The notes under the pieces were generated by a model, which was given only the letters and a program-made list of their open reading frames with translations, was not told where the DNA came from and made no database searches. This document shows positions 1-7,747 of a DNA stretch of 26,231 bases, piece after piece; the stretch's first letter is position 1, and every line of letters begins with the position of its first letter. Location of the stretch: the NCBI GenBank assembly GCA_016462305.1, contig JAEMTM010000009.1:1-26231 (forward strand). The letters are read 5' to 3'. The stretch comes from Sphingomonadaceae bacterium (GTDB taxonomy: Bacteria > Pseudomonadota > Alphaproteobacteria > Sphingomonadales > Sphingomonadaceae). The position numbers and the translations under genes are program-made.

Positions 1-38
1 CCGAAATAGCCGTTGATCCAACTCCCTCACCCCATCGC

Positions 39-153
39 TCGTCATCCTGAACTTGATCGTTCGTCATCCTGAACTTGTTTCAGGATAACAAACAACGGTC
101 GCTCGTCATCCTGGAGCCATAGGCTGGCAGAGCCAAAACACGTTCAGGATGAC
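39..153. repeat. Cluster of GTCATCCTGAAC-type intergenic palindromes
   Basis: The string TCGTCATCCTGAACTTG occurs at 39-55 and again at 61-77, and its first 11 bases recur at 103-113. The second copy forms a perfect dyad: ATCCTGAA at 66-73, a 5-nt loop, and TTCAGGAT at 79-86. A further pair is GTCATCCTG at 105-113 with CAGGATGAC at 145-153, enclosing about 30 nt. Similar short palindromes are familiar as REP-like intergenic elements in sphingomonads (general knowledge, not checked). They lie downstream of the leftward operon and might help end its transcription. No transposase ORF is attached. Confidence 0.6.
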
Positions 154-335
154 AAAAAAGTGGGCAATTCCCAGTCGGGAGTGCCGCCCCTCCGTTTGGA
201 ATTTCCTGTTGTGCAGGGAATTTCAAAACGGTGGCAGAGGGCATTTTCAAGGCGAACAGGGATTCAGTGGCCAAAAAATAACGTGCAGCAAATTTCGACC
301 TCAAATAAGCTGCAAGACGAATGTAGCGTTGCTTC
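154..335. other. Non-coding stretch downstream of the ferredoxin reductase operon
   Basis: I see no convincing gene in this stretch; the short ORFs here lack a good ribosome binding site and any recognisable protein. There is an imperfect dyad, CCGTTT at 192-197 with AAACGG at 226-231. Between these arms are two near-copies of GGAATTTC, on either side of a TGTTGTG loop. It could fold in RNA, but it lacks a T-run typical of an intrinsic terminator. Confidence 0.4.
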
Positions 336-1577
336 TCAGGTCGATGCCATCTCTTTGAGTGGAATGGTCGCGTCAGCCAGAAGTTCGGGTGGAAGGGCCA
401 GATCGCCAGTCACCAGCGCTTTTCCCTGCACATAGTCTTTCACGGCGTTCACGCAGTCGAGTGCAATCACCCTCCCTTCCCGCATATAAATTATCGAAAA
501 GGACCGTTCGCTAGGATTACCGCGAACTATAGCCGTGTCGTATCCAACAGACAGGCCCACTGTCTGCAACTTCAAATCAAATTGGTTTGACCAGAACCAT
601 GGGACGGCGTCATAAGGCGATTCCTTGCCCATGATATGCCGTGCGGCGATTGTCGCCATGTCGTTGGCATTTTGCACCGATTCCAGCCGGATGATCGCAT
701 TACGGGCAAAGCGACTGCGGTGTGCCGCGCAGTCGCCGATGGCGTAAATATCTTCCAACGAAGTCCGGCAGAATGCGTCTATGATTACGCCATTGCCCGT
801 TGCCGCACCAGCGGATTCGAGCGGCGCTATTGCAGGAATGATACCGATACCGACCAAAACGAGGTCGGCAGGAATAGTTTCGCCATCGGCGAACACAACA
901 GTGTCAACCTTGCCATCGCCCTCAAGTCGCGCCACGGACCTGTCGAGATAGAGCTGCACGCCGTGCGCCCGGTGCTCGGCCTCGAAGAAGGATGAAAGCG
1001 CCTCACCGGCAACCCGCGCTAGCACACGATCAAGTGCTTCGATCAATACAACCGGCTTGCCCGATTTTGCGAGCACTGCTGCGGATTCGAGTCCAATGTA
1101 TCCGCCCCCAATCACGACGATTTGCTTGGCTTCGAATGACAATCGCCTCAACGCGTCCGCATCCGCACGTGTCCGAAGCGTTACGACGTTGGCCAAATCG
1201 CCGCCGGGACATGGCAGCGGCCGCGCATGTCCGCCTGCGGCCCATATAAGTTTGCCATAGCTGATGCTGGTCCCAGAGGATGTTACGACGCGATGCTTTT
1301 CGGCATCGACCGACACTATTAACCTGCCCAGCTCCAACCCGATCTCTCGCTCTTCCCAAAATTCGGGAGGGCGGATGCGGATGCGTTCGAACGGCTTCTC
1401 GCCAGAAAAATATTCCTTCGACAAAGGCGGCCGCTCATAAGGGATGTCCGCCTCTTCGCCGACAATCGTTATTGAACCTGCAAAGCCGCCTTGGCGCAGC
1501 GCAATCGCCGCTTGCGCTCCGGCATGCCCGCCGCCGACAATCAGGACGTCAGAATGAGAGAGCGGCGCGCATTTCAT
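336..1577 (-). CDS. FAD-dependent NAD(P)H:ferredoxin reductase (P450-type electron transfer)
   Basis: This 413-residue protein resembles putidaredoxin/rhodocoxin reductases, which pass electrons from NAD(P)H through FAD to a [2Fe-2S] ferredoxin serving a cytochrome P450 or ring oxygenase. An N-terminal FAD-binding GGGHAG motif sits near residues 15-20, followed by the family-typical PYERPPLSKEYF near 47-57. A second dinucleotide motif, GGGYIG, is at about 157-162, and the FAD-contacting YAIGDCA is near 278-284. Length is normal for the family. The chosen ATG at 1577 follows an adjacent in-frame TTG at 1580. The gene overlaps the preceding deacetylase gene by 29 nt, so it is almost certainly its operon partner. 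The P450 at 20193 is the only evident oxygenase partner in the window. The ferredoxin itself is not present here. The catalytic class is well supported; the partner is inferred. Confidence 0.9.
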   Translation of the reverse strand: MKCAPLSHSDVLIVGGGHAGAQAAIALRQGGFAGSITIVGEEADIPYERPPLSKEYFSGEKPFERIRIRPPEFWEEREIGLELGRLIVSVDAEKHRVVTSSGTSISYGKLIWAAGGHARPLPCPGGDLANVVTLRTRADADALRRLSFEAKQIVVIGGGYIGLESAAVLAKSGKPVVLIEALDRVLARVAGEALSSFFEAEHRAHGVQLYLDRSVARLEGDGKVDTVVFADGETIPADLVLVGIGIIPAIAPLESAGAATGNGVIIDAFCRTSLEDIYAIGDCAAHRSRFARNAIIRLESVQNANDMATIAARHIMGKESPYDAVPWFWSNQFDLKLQTVGLSVGYDTAIVRGNPSERSFSIIYMREGRVIALDCVNAVKDYVQGKALVTGDLALPPELLADATIPLKEMAST

Positions 1578-2661
1578 CAATCAAAACCTTATGGAAAGCG
1601 ACCATGCGCTCGTCCGGCTGCTGCGCGATAAAGAAATCGAGTTCGGGGTCAGCGACAATGCTGCGCTTGCCCGAAAGCCCTTCCATTATGGCGAGACCGC
1701 AAAAGGGCACATAGGCTTCGGCATATCCGCCCTCATGGACTAAGGCGATGCGCCCGCCGCAAAGCTCGTCAGCGAGCGCGACCATATGACCGGTCATTGC
1801 ACGATAACTGTCGCTATGGAGCAACTGCCTTGCCAACGGGTCGACGGCATTGGCATCGAGCCCGCTGGCAACAATGATCAGTTCGGGTGCAAATGCCCGC
1901 AGTGCAGGCGTTACGAGCTGTTCCAGAGCGTGCATATAGGTTTCGTGACCGCTGCCAGCCGGAAGCGGAATGTTAAGGTTGAAGCCTTCGCCAGCCCCCT
2001 GACCCCGTTCATCGAACCCCGAATAGCCGGGCGGAAAGCAGCGGTCCTGATGAATCGAAATGGTTAGCACGTCAGGGCGATCATAGAAGATCGACTGCGT
2101 ACCATTACCATGATGCACGTCCCAGTCGAGCACGGCGACACGGCCCACCCCATGCCTACGCTTGGCAACCTCTATGGCAATCGGGATATTGGCGAGAAGG
2201 CAGAAACCCATCGGCTCATTGGCAAGGCAATGATGTCCGGCGGGACGGCAGAGCGCATAGGCGTTGGGATTTTTGCCCGACACCACCACATCCACCGCCT
2301 CGATTGCAAGACCAGCAGACAGCGCAGCGATTTCGAAGCCACCTTTGGAAAAGGGCGCAAAAACTCCCAACTCGCCGCCACCTGCATCGCTCAGCTTTTT
2401 GAATTCGTCGATATAGGATGCCGGATGAATGAGAAGGAGATCGTCACGAATGGCGGACGGCGCCGACCGAATTTCCAGCTCCGCATCGAACCCAGCGGCG
2501 CGGACCAGATTGAGCAGGCGGCGTTTCGACGTCGGCGTATCGGCTCCGTAGCTACCGCTCGGCGGTTCGACCCAGTCGCCAACTGGCAGAAAAAGCGACT
2601 GGACGCCAGTGCAATGCCAGAATGTGCGCTCGTCGGTAAGGAACAGGGTTTTGTTGGTCAA
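1549..2661 (-). CDS. Histone deacetylase-like amidohydrolase (class II HDAC / acetylpolyamine deacetylase type)
   Basis: This 370-residue zinc hydrolase belongs to the HDAC/acetylpolyamine amidohydrolase superfamily, which removes acetyl groups from acylated amines. The active-site pair H143-H144 lies in the GHHCLANEPMGFC segment. Metal ligands are D181 and H183 in DWDVHHGNGT and D269 in ASGLDANAVDPL, and the late HEGGY motif is present, so all catalytic elements look intact. There is no signal peptide, so it is probably cytoplasmic. The start is a TTG whose last bases overlap the TGA of the upstream amidohydrolase (TTGA), with a GGGGGAGAG ribosome binding site about 6 nt ahead, which implies translational coupling. 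The setting, with a hydrolase before it and an electron-transfer reductase after it, suggests deacylation of a small catabolic substrate and not chromatin-like or acetoin functions. The substrate is unknown. Confidence 0.88.
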   Translation of the reverse strand: MTNKTLFLTDERTFWHCTGVQSLFLPVGDWVEPPSGSYGADTPTSKRRLLNLVRAAGFDAELEIRSAPSAIRDDLLLIHPASYIDEFKKLSDAGGGELGVFAPFSKGGFEIAALSAGLAIEAVDVVVSGKNPNAYALCRPAGHHCLANEPMGFCLLANIPIAIEVAKRRHGVGRVAVLDWDVHHGNGTQSIFYDRPDVLTISIHQDRCFPPGYSGFDERGQGAGEGFNLNIPLPAGSGHETYMHALEQLVTPALRAFAPELIIVASGLDANAVDPLARQLLHSDSYRAMTGHMVALADELCGGRIALVHEGGYAEAYVPFCGLAIMEGLSGKRSIVADPELDFFIAQQPDERMVAFHKVLIDEMRAALSF

Positions 2662-4382
2662 TTTACACTCTCCCCCGCAGCATAGACCTGCTCGCCGCGA
2701 ATATAGGTTTTCAGCACCTTGGTTTTGTGGAGCTCGCCAACTGGTGCGGTTAGCGGGTTGCGGTCGACAATGATCATATCGGCATATTTGCCGACCTCGA
2801 TTGTGCCGCCACGGTCGAGACGACCCATCTGAATCGCCCCATTGCGTGTCATGATAATGAGTGCCTGTTCACGGGTGATGCTTTGCCCGGCATTCATCGG
2901 CTCGCCCATCGCCCCCGGAACCTGCCGGGTGACCAATGTTTCGAAAGCGAGCCAGGGGTTGACCGAAGGCACCACCGGCCAGTCCGAACCGATGACGACA
3001 TTGGCCCCGCTTTCGACCACATCCTTTGCCGGCCAGATGCGCTTCATCCGTTCTGGGCCGACTGCGGTTGCGATATCGACTGAGGTAATCGGCGTCGGCC
3101 ACCAGATATAGGGTGAAAGCTCCCAAGTGAAATTGAGTTCGCGGGCACGTCCGACATCCGATGGCGCGATGAAGGTGTTGTGGCCTATGTCATGGCGCGG
3201 CCCCGTCCACCCGTTGCGCTTGCGGGCAAAAGCAATGGCGTCGGCCGCAGCACGCGTTGCGCCGTCGCCTGCCGCATGGAATTTGATATGCAGCCCCTGG
3301 CTGTCGAAATCGGATACTATTCGGTTCAATTCGTCTTGCGGGATCAGCAGCAATCCCCGGTCGTCTTTCGCATCATGTGCATGGCCAGCACGGGGCGCAT
3401 AAGGATCAATCATTGCCGCTGTCCGACTTTCGATTGGAACGCCGTCGAGAAACAGCTTTATGCAGTCCATCTGCAATCGCCCATGCGTATAAGACTGCCG
3501 GTCGGGCACAAGGCCCTCACTATTCTGTGAATTGGGGCCGAAGACGATGCACCCCCGGGTATATTGCTTAAGCCCGCCTGACTTCGCATAATTGGCAAGG
3601 CCCCGGACATATTCGGTCCGCAAGCCGGCCTCGATAATGCCGACAATTCCGTAGGACAGCATTTCATCGGTCGCGACCTTGACGGCGGCGACCTGCTCCT
3701 CATCGCTTGCCGTCGGCATCTTGCTTTCGACAAGCAAAGTCGCGAGTTCGCGCAGCACGCCGGTCGGCTCGCCTTTGGCATCGCGGTCGATGACGCCACC
3801 TTGCGGGTCGGCTGTCGCCTTTGTCACGCCGCCGAGTTCAAGCGCGCGGCTGTTTACCCAAATGCTATGAAGGCTTTCATCGTTGAGAACTATGGGATTG
3901 TCAGGCGCGACGGCGTCAAGAAGACGTTTGTGTTGCTCATCTTTCTTGAAAGCCGCCCCGACCCAACTGCCGCCGACAATCCATTGCCCGGGCTTTGCCT
4001 TGGCGACACAGGCCTTGACTGCACCGACGATCACCGAAGCCTTTGCGCCCTGGGGGAAACGGCAAGACAATTTGTCGCGACCGGCAAAAAAGAGATGCAC
4101 ATGCGCATCGTACAGGCCCGGCATCAGCGTCTTGCCGCCCATATCCACGACCTGCGCGCCCTGACCTGCGGCTTGCGTCACATCGGCGCGGTTGCCGACC
4201 GCGATGATCGTCCCGTCCTTGACGGCGACCGCTTCACTGTTTCCCTGCGGCGTAATCACCTCGCCATTGACGAAGAGCAGCGTGGACGAAGCCTGCGCCA
4301 AGGCCGTGGTCGGGATTGCACCCAGCGCGAGCAAAAAAGGAGCGGTGAAGGCAAGACGTTTGAACGTTATTGCGGAATTCAT
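2658..4382 (-). CDS. Exported YtcJ-type metal-dependent amidohydrolase (amidohydrolase family 3)
   Basis: This 574-residue protein has an N-terminal signal peptide with a hydrophobic stretch near residues 11-22 and an ALA-Q cleavage site after about residue 29, so it is probably periplasmic. The amidohydrolase core shows the metal-binding DAHVH (H94, H96), a later KFHAAGDGATR, the HNTFIAPSD segment and GSDWPVVPSVNPW with the catalytic Asp. The C-terminal ADMIIVDRNP strand is typical of family-3 amidohydrolases, which include N-substituted formamide deformylase and other amide or urea hydrolases. The ATG at 4382 is chosen because an AAAGGA site lies about 11 nt upstream and the signal peptide begins here; the frame stays open upstream without other support. 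It is the first gene of a three-gene operon, and a paralogue lies at 7744-9489. The substrate is not deducible; amide or formamide hydrolysis is an inference from the family. Confidence 0.88.
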   Translation of the reverse strand: MNSAITFKRLAFTAPFLLALGAIPTTALAQASSTLLFVNGEVITPQGNSEAVAVKDGTIIAVGNRADVTQAAGQGAQVVDMGGKTLMPGLYDAHVHLFFAGRDKLSCRFPQGAKASVIVGAVKACVAKAKPGQWIVGGSWVGAAFKKDEQHKRLLDAVAPDNPIVLNDESLHSIWVNSRALELGGVTKATADPQGGVIDRDAKGEPTGVLRELATLLVESKMPTASDEEQVAAVKVATDEMLSYGIVGIIEAGLRTEYVRGLANYAKSGGLKQYTRGCIVFGPNSQNSEGLVPDRQSYTHGRLQMDCIKLFLDGVPIESRTAAMIDPYAPRAGHAHDAKDDRGLLLIPQDELNRIVSDFDSQGLHIKFHAAGDGATRAAADAIAFARKRNGWTGPRHDIGHNTFIAPSDVGRARELNFTWELSPYIWWPTPITSVDIATAVGPERMKRIWPAKDVVESGANVVIGSDWPVVPSVNPWLAFETLVTRQVPGAMGEPMNAGQSITREQALIIMTRNGAIQMGRLDRGGTIEVGKYADMIIVDRNPLTAPVGELHKTKVLKTYIRGEQVYAAGESVN

Positions 4383-4443
4383 CGGAATGGGACATCCTTT
4401 CAGATATTTCAGGGTGAAAGATGAAACAGGTGAAACAGGCACG

Positions 4444-4464
4444 TCTTTGCAACTTAGGCCAAAT
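4444..4464. promoter_or_regulatory. Weak copy of the ACTTGGCC-N5-GGCCAAGT dyad
   Basis: In the 115-bp divergent intergenic region between the amidohydrolase and the first AraC gene, TCTTTGCA-N5-GGCCAAAT matches 12 of the 16 arm bases of the dyad seen at 17211, with the same 5-nt spacer. The right arm is nearly perfect and the left arm is degraded. It overlaps a second inverted repeat, CTTTGCA at 4445-4451 and TGCAAAG at 4477-4483. Position and spacing favour a regulatory site, but with only 12 matches this copy is tentative. Confidence 0.35.
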
Positions 4465-4497
4465 CGAGCGTGTCGGTGCAAAGAAGGGCACTGGTAA

Positions 4498-5595
4498 ATG
4501 TCCGGCACGGCCAATGATCGACGGCCCTTTGATGATATAGAAGTTGGAACTGAATCTTTCTCGATATTGGAGGCTGCAAACGCGCAACAATATATGAATA
4601 AGCCCACCATCTCAGCCCAGATTCTGCGGCACATGGCGAATTGCCTCAGATTGACCGGCCGCAGTCCGGAAGGAATCCTGCTGGAGATCGATCTGGACCC
4701 GTCGGAACTCGACGATCCCAAAGCTACTATCCCGCTCGAAAAATTCCTGTCCTTTGTCGATCTTGCCTCGCGCCGTTCGGCCAACGCCAATTTCGGGCTT
4801 TATGCCGGTCGGCTTGCAGCGTCCGACAGTCTCGGCCCATTGGGTTTTCTTTTCCTGAGCGCACCCACTTTCAGAGCGGCGTTTAACAGTTTCAATGCCT
4901 ATCTCGCTACCATCCAAGATGCTACGCACAACCGCTTTTTCGAAGAGGAGGGGTTGGCCACATTCGAGTATGGGATAACCGACCAGAGCTTAGGAAACAG
5001 GGAGCAGGACGCCGAATTTTCGCTGGCCGTCATGCACAGTTTCTGCCTGAATTATTTGGGTTCCGATTTCGAGTTGGCCGAAGTGCGGCTGGAGCATGCC
5101 TGCCTGAGCGACCCAAAAATCTACCGGGATTTTTTCCGTTGCGATGTCTATTTCGATCAGGACATCAACTCATTCTCGTTCGAAAACCGCTTTCTGGACC
5201 GGACGGGTGGCGCAATCGACCCGGCATTGTTTCCGATTATCGAAGAACATGTGCGCCGCAAGGTAGACGACCATTGTCTGGAAAAGCTCGTGTCCGAACA
5301 AGCGCGCAGGATAGTCGATGTCAGCAATTTTGCGCAGACTCCGACGCTGGAGGAAGCGGCAAGCATGATCGGCATTTCCGTCGCTACCCTTAATCGCCGA
5401 TTACGCAACGAAGGCGTCAGCTGGCGGGCAATGGTGCAAGAACGTCGGATGAACGCGGCGGCACGCCTGCTCAAGCAAAGCAGGCGAGACGTGGCCGATA
5501 TTGCATTGGCCGTGGGCTATTCCGAAAGCGCAAGTTTTGTGCGCAGTTTCAAACGGCACTACGGAATCACGCCGAAGCGTTATCGCAAAAATTGA
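4498..5595 (+). CDS. AraC-family transcriptional regulator
   Basis: This 365-residue protein has an N-terminal ligand-sensing domain of the Arabinose_bd / OruR type over roughly residues 35-240. A C-terminal AraC/XylS DNA-binding domain covers about residues 268-363. The first helix-turn-helix lies around TLEEAASMIGISVATLNRRL. The second ends in the signature DIALAVGYSESASFVRSFKR followed by GITPKRYR. The ATG at 4498 has a GAAGGG site about 9 nt upstream. A second in-frame ATG at 4594 would remove a poorly conserved 32-residue leader, but its GGAGG lies too far away (20 nt). It diverges from the amidohydrolase-deacetylase-reductase operon and is the natural candidate to control it. The inducer is unknown. 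It has the same domain architecture as the regulator at 17355. Confidence 0.9.
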   Translation: MSGTANDRRPFDDIEVGTESFSILEAANAQQYMNKPTISAQILRHMANCLRLTGRSPEGILLEIDLDPSELDDPKATIPLEKFLSFVDLASRRSANANFGLYAGRLAASDSLGPLGFLFLSAPTFRAAFNSFNAYLATIQDATHNRFFEEEGLATFEYGITDQSLGNREQDAEFSLAVMHSFCLNYLGSDFELAEVRLEHACLSDPKIYRDFFRCDVYFDQDINSFSFENRFLDRTGGAIDPALFPIIEEHVRRKVDDHCLEKLVSEQARRIVDVSNFAQTPTLEEAASMIGISVATLNRRLRNEGVSWRAMVQERRMNAAARLLKQSRRDVADIALAVGYSESASFVRSFKRHYGITPKRYRKN

Positions 5596-5604
5596 TGTTG
5601 GCTG

Positions 5605-5784
5605 CTATTGCGATGGCTTCACATATTGGATGTTGAACACAGAATAAGTGCGCGTGTCGTCGGCAACGGCGTTCTTACCGCTTCACGCGATTTCCGAAAC
5701 CAAAGGCTTACCGGCATCGGCCACGGAGCTTTCGAGCAGCAGGCCGATTGCCAACGCATTGCGAACTCTTTTCATGGCAATCAT
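5605..5784 (-). pseudogene. Possible remnant of a small secreted-protein gene, interrupted by an in-frame TGA
   Basis: The 193-bp gap between the AraC stop and the PQQ dehydrogenase stop carries, on the minus strand, an ATG at 5784 just 4 nt past the dehydrogenase stop. It opens 33 codons that read like a signal peptide (MKRVRNALAIGLLLESSVAD), ending at a TGA at 5683-5685. The same frame then continues for another 25 codons, with the segment TYSVFNIQYVKPSQ, to a TAG at 5605. This could be a decayed small gene or chance. No family is recognised and the ribosome binding site is poor. Confidence 0.22.
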
Positions 5785-5788
5785 GTCT

Positions 5789-7747
5789 CTACTCTGCTTT
5801 CGGAAGGGCAAAGGCGACGATGGCGTCGCTCAACTGGGTGCCGAAACCGCCGTGACCGCCCGCCGACACCACGACATATTGGCGTCCATCGCTGTGCAGG
5901 AATGTCATCGGCGTGGCGGTTGCAGGCGCGGGCACCTTCCAGCTCCACAATTCCTTGCCGGACTGGATGTTGTAGGCGCGGAAGTGACTGTCCAAACTTG
6001 CGCCGATGAAAATCAAGCCGCCTTTCGTCACGACGGGTCCGCCCTGATTGGGAGCGCCCCAGGATTCCAGCGAACGCAATTTGGTCGAAAATTCGACCCG
6101 CCCGAAGGGGATTTGCCAGCGGGTTTCGCCAGTCTTCATGTCGATTGCGGTCAGCCTGCCCCAAGGCGGCGGGTTGCACGGCGCGCCAAGCGGTGAGAGC
6201 AGAACCTCGCGCAGCATAATATAAGGCGACCCTTCCATCTGATAGACCGAGACCCCGGGGCGTTTGTGAATTTTCGCGTCATACTTTTCGCGCGGCATCA
6301 GGATGACCGACGATACAAGGTTGGACGAATTGACAATGGCGAGTCCAGAATTGGGGTCATAGGCAAGCCCGCCCCAGTTTGTTCCGCCCAGAAAGCTGGG
6401 ATGCAGGATCGAACCCTTGATGCTCGGCGGCGTGAAAATGCCCTCGTTGCGGAAGGCTGCCAGCTTTTTGCGGCACGCCTCGCCGTCGAAGCCCATCGCA
6501 CCCCAACCGTCCTCGGCCTTAATCGACTGCGACGTCACAGGTTTTGGCAGCACCGGCATTGGCTGCGTCAGCGCAGCGACTTCGCCCGGCACGTCGCTTT
6601 TCGGTGCGGGCAATTCCTTGATCGGGAACAGCGGCTTCCCAGTCTGGCGGTCTAAGACGAAGATATTGCCTGTCTTAGTCCCCTGAATCACCGCCTCGAC
6701 CGACTTGCCGTCCATTTCGATTGTTGCAAGCGTCGGGGCCGCGGGAACGTCATAATCCCACAGATCGTGCCTAATGGTCTGAAACGACCAGATGCGCTTG
6801 CCGGTAAGTGCGTCGAGCACCACGACCGCATTGGCGTCGGGCACCGCACCCAGGCGGTTTACGCCGTAAGTATCATAGCTTGCGCTGCCAGTGGGCAGGA
6901 AGACCCAGCCGCGCTTGGCATCGATTGACATTGGCGCCCATGTGTTTGCCGCGCCCGTCACATTGCGTATTTCTTTGGGGATAGGGTTCCAGTTCCACAG
7001 CTCGCGCCCGCTTACCGCATCGAACGCCCGGACGATGCCGTCGAGCGAGTTTTTCTCCTTATTGTCGACGACGGACCCGCCGACGATCACGGCATTCTTA
7101 TAAACTGCCGGGGGCGAGGTGTTTGCAACCCTTCCTTCGCCGCCATAATCGAACGCGGCGAGATTAATGCGCCCGCCAGCACCGAAACCCGCGCACAGTT
7201 TGCCGTCATCGGCATCGAGCGACAGGAGCACGCCATTTTGCGTCGCGAAGAATATGCGTTTGCCGCATGGCTTTTCCAACGCGCTGGCATCTGCCGATTC
7301 CCAGTAGGCCACGCCGCGACACAGATTCTGGCCGTATATGTTGCCGACAAGCGGTTTTTTGGGATCGTGCGACCAGATGGTCTTGCCGGTAGCGGGGTCG
7401 AGCGCCGCGACGCGGCTGAACGGGGTGCAGATATATAAGCGGTTGTTGGCGTAGATTGGGGTTCCCTGATTCACCGCCCCCTCGGCCTTGGCGAGGTCCG
7501 TTGACATATCGCCGGTATGGTGCGTCCAAACGCGTTCGAGCTTGCCCACATTGCCCGCATTTATCTGGTCGAGCGCGGAATATTTGGTACTGGTGGCCTG
7601 CCCACCATAAGAGGGCCAGCCGGAGGCGTCCGCTTCCACCGCTGCTATTTCAGGACGGCTTTCAACCGTGCCTGTTGGCCCGCTCTCCGAGCATGATGCA
7701 AGCAATAGTGCTGCTGCGACAGCAGCCAAGAGCCGACCAGCTCTCAA
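5789..7747 (-). CDS. PQQ-dependent quinoprotein dehydrogenase, membrane-anchored lipoprotein
   Basis: This is a PQQ eight-bladed beta-propeller dehydrogenase of the glucose/quinate/alcohol type, which oxidises an alcohol or sugar in the periplasm and feeds electrons to the respiratory chain. The family entry motif WPSYGGQATSTKYS occurs near the mature N-terminus. Repeated blade motifs of the ALDPATGKTIW, LDALTGKRIWSF and IDMKTGETRWQIP type follow, with HDLWDYDVPAAP and GGTNWGGLAYDP matching active-site-proximal family motifs. A lipobox LASC places the lipidated Cys at residue 19. I chose the TTG at 7747, which overlaps the upstream TGA as TTGA, sits behind GGAAAGAG and gives a compact lipoprotein signal. 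The ATG at 7786 would add 13 residues with no ribosome binding site. There is no C-terminal cytochrome c domain. It is the last gene of the receptor-amidohydrolase-dehydrogenase operon. The substrate is unknown. Confidence 0.88.
   Translation of the reverse strand: MRAGRLLAAVAAALLLASCSESGPTGTVESRPEIAAVEADASGWPSYGGQATSTKYSALDQINAGNVGKLERVWTHHTGDMSTDLAKAEGAVNQGTPIYANNRLYICTPFSRVAALDPATGKTIWSHDPKKPLVGNIYGQNLCRGVAYWESADASALEKPCGKRIFFATQNGVLLSLDADDGKLCAGFGAGGRINLAAFDYGGEGRVANTSPPAVYKNAVIVGGSVVDNKEKNSLDGIVRAFDAVSGRELWNWNPIPKEIRNVTGAANTWAPMSIDAKRGWVFLPTGSASYDTYGVNRLGAVPDANAVVVLDALTGKRIWSFQTIRHDLWDYDVPAAPTLATIEMDGKSVEAVIQGTKTGNIFVLDRQTGKPLFPIKELPAPKSDVPGEVAALTQPMPVLPKPVTSQSIKAEDGWGAMGFDGEACRKKLAAFRNEGIFTPPSIKGSILHPSFLGGTNWGGLAYDPNSGLAIVNSSNLVSSVILMPREKYDAKIHKRPGVSVYQMEGSPYIMLREVLLSPLGAPCNPPPWGRLTAIDMKTGETRWQIPFGRVEFSTKLRSLESWGAPNQGGPVVTKGGLIFIGASLDSHFRAYNIQSGKELWSWKVPAPATATPMTFLHSDGRQYVVVSAGGHGGFGTQLSDAIVAFALPKAE

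Noticed and set aside
39..153. Possible CRISPR-like repeat array
   Set aside because: The repeats are irregularly spaced (22 and about 42 nt apart), the third copy is truncated, spacers are not uniform and no cas gene is present; they fit intergenic palindromes.
5648..6196. A plus-strand frame after the first AraC gene that might be a further operon member
   Set aside because: Most of it is antisense to the C-terminus of the quinoprotein dehydrogenase, and it has no ribosome binding site or family resemblance.
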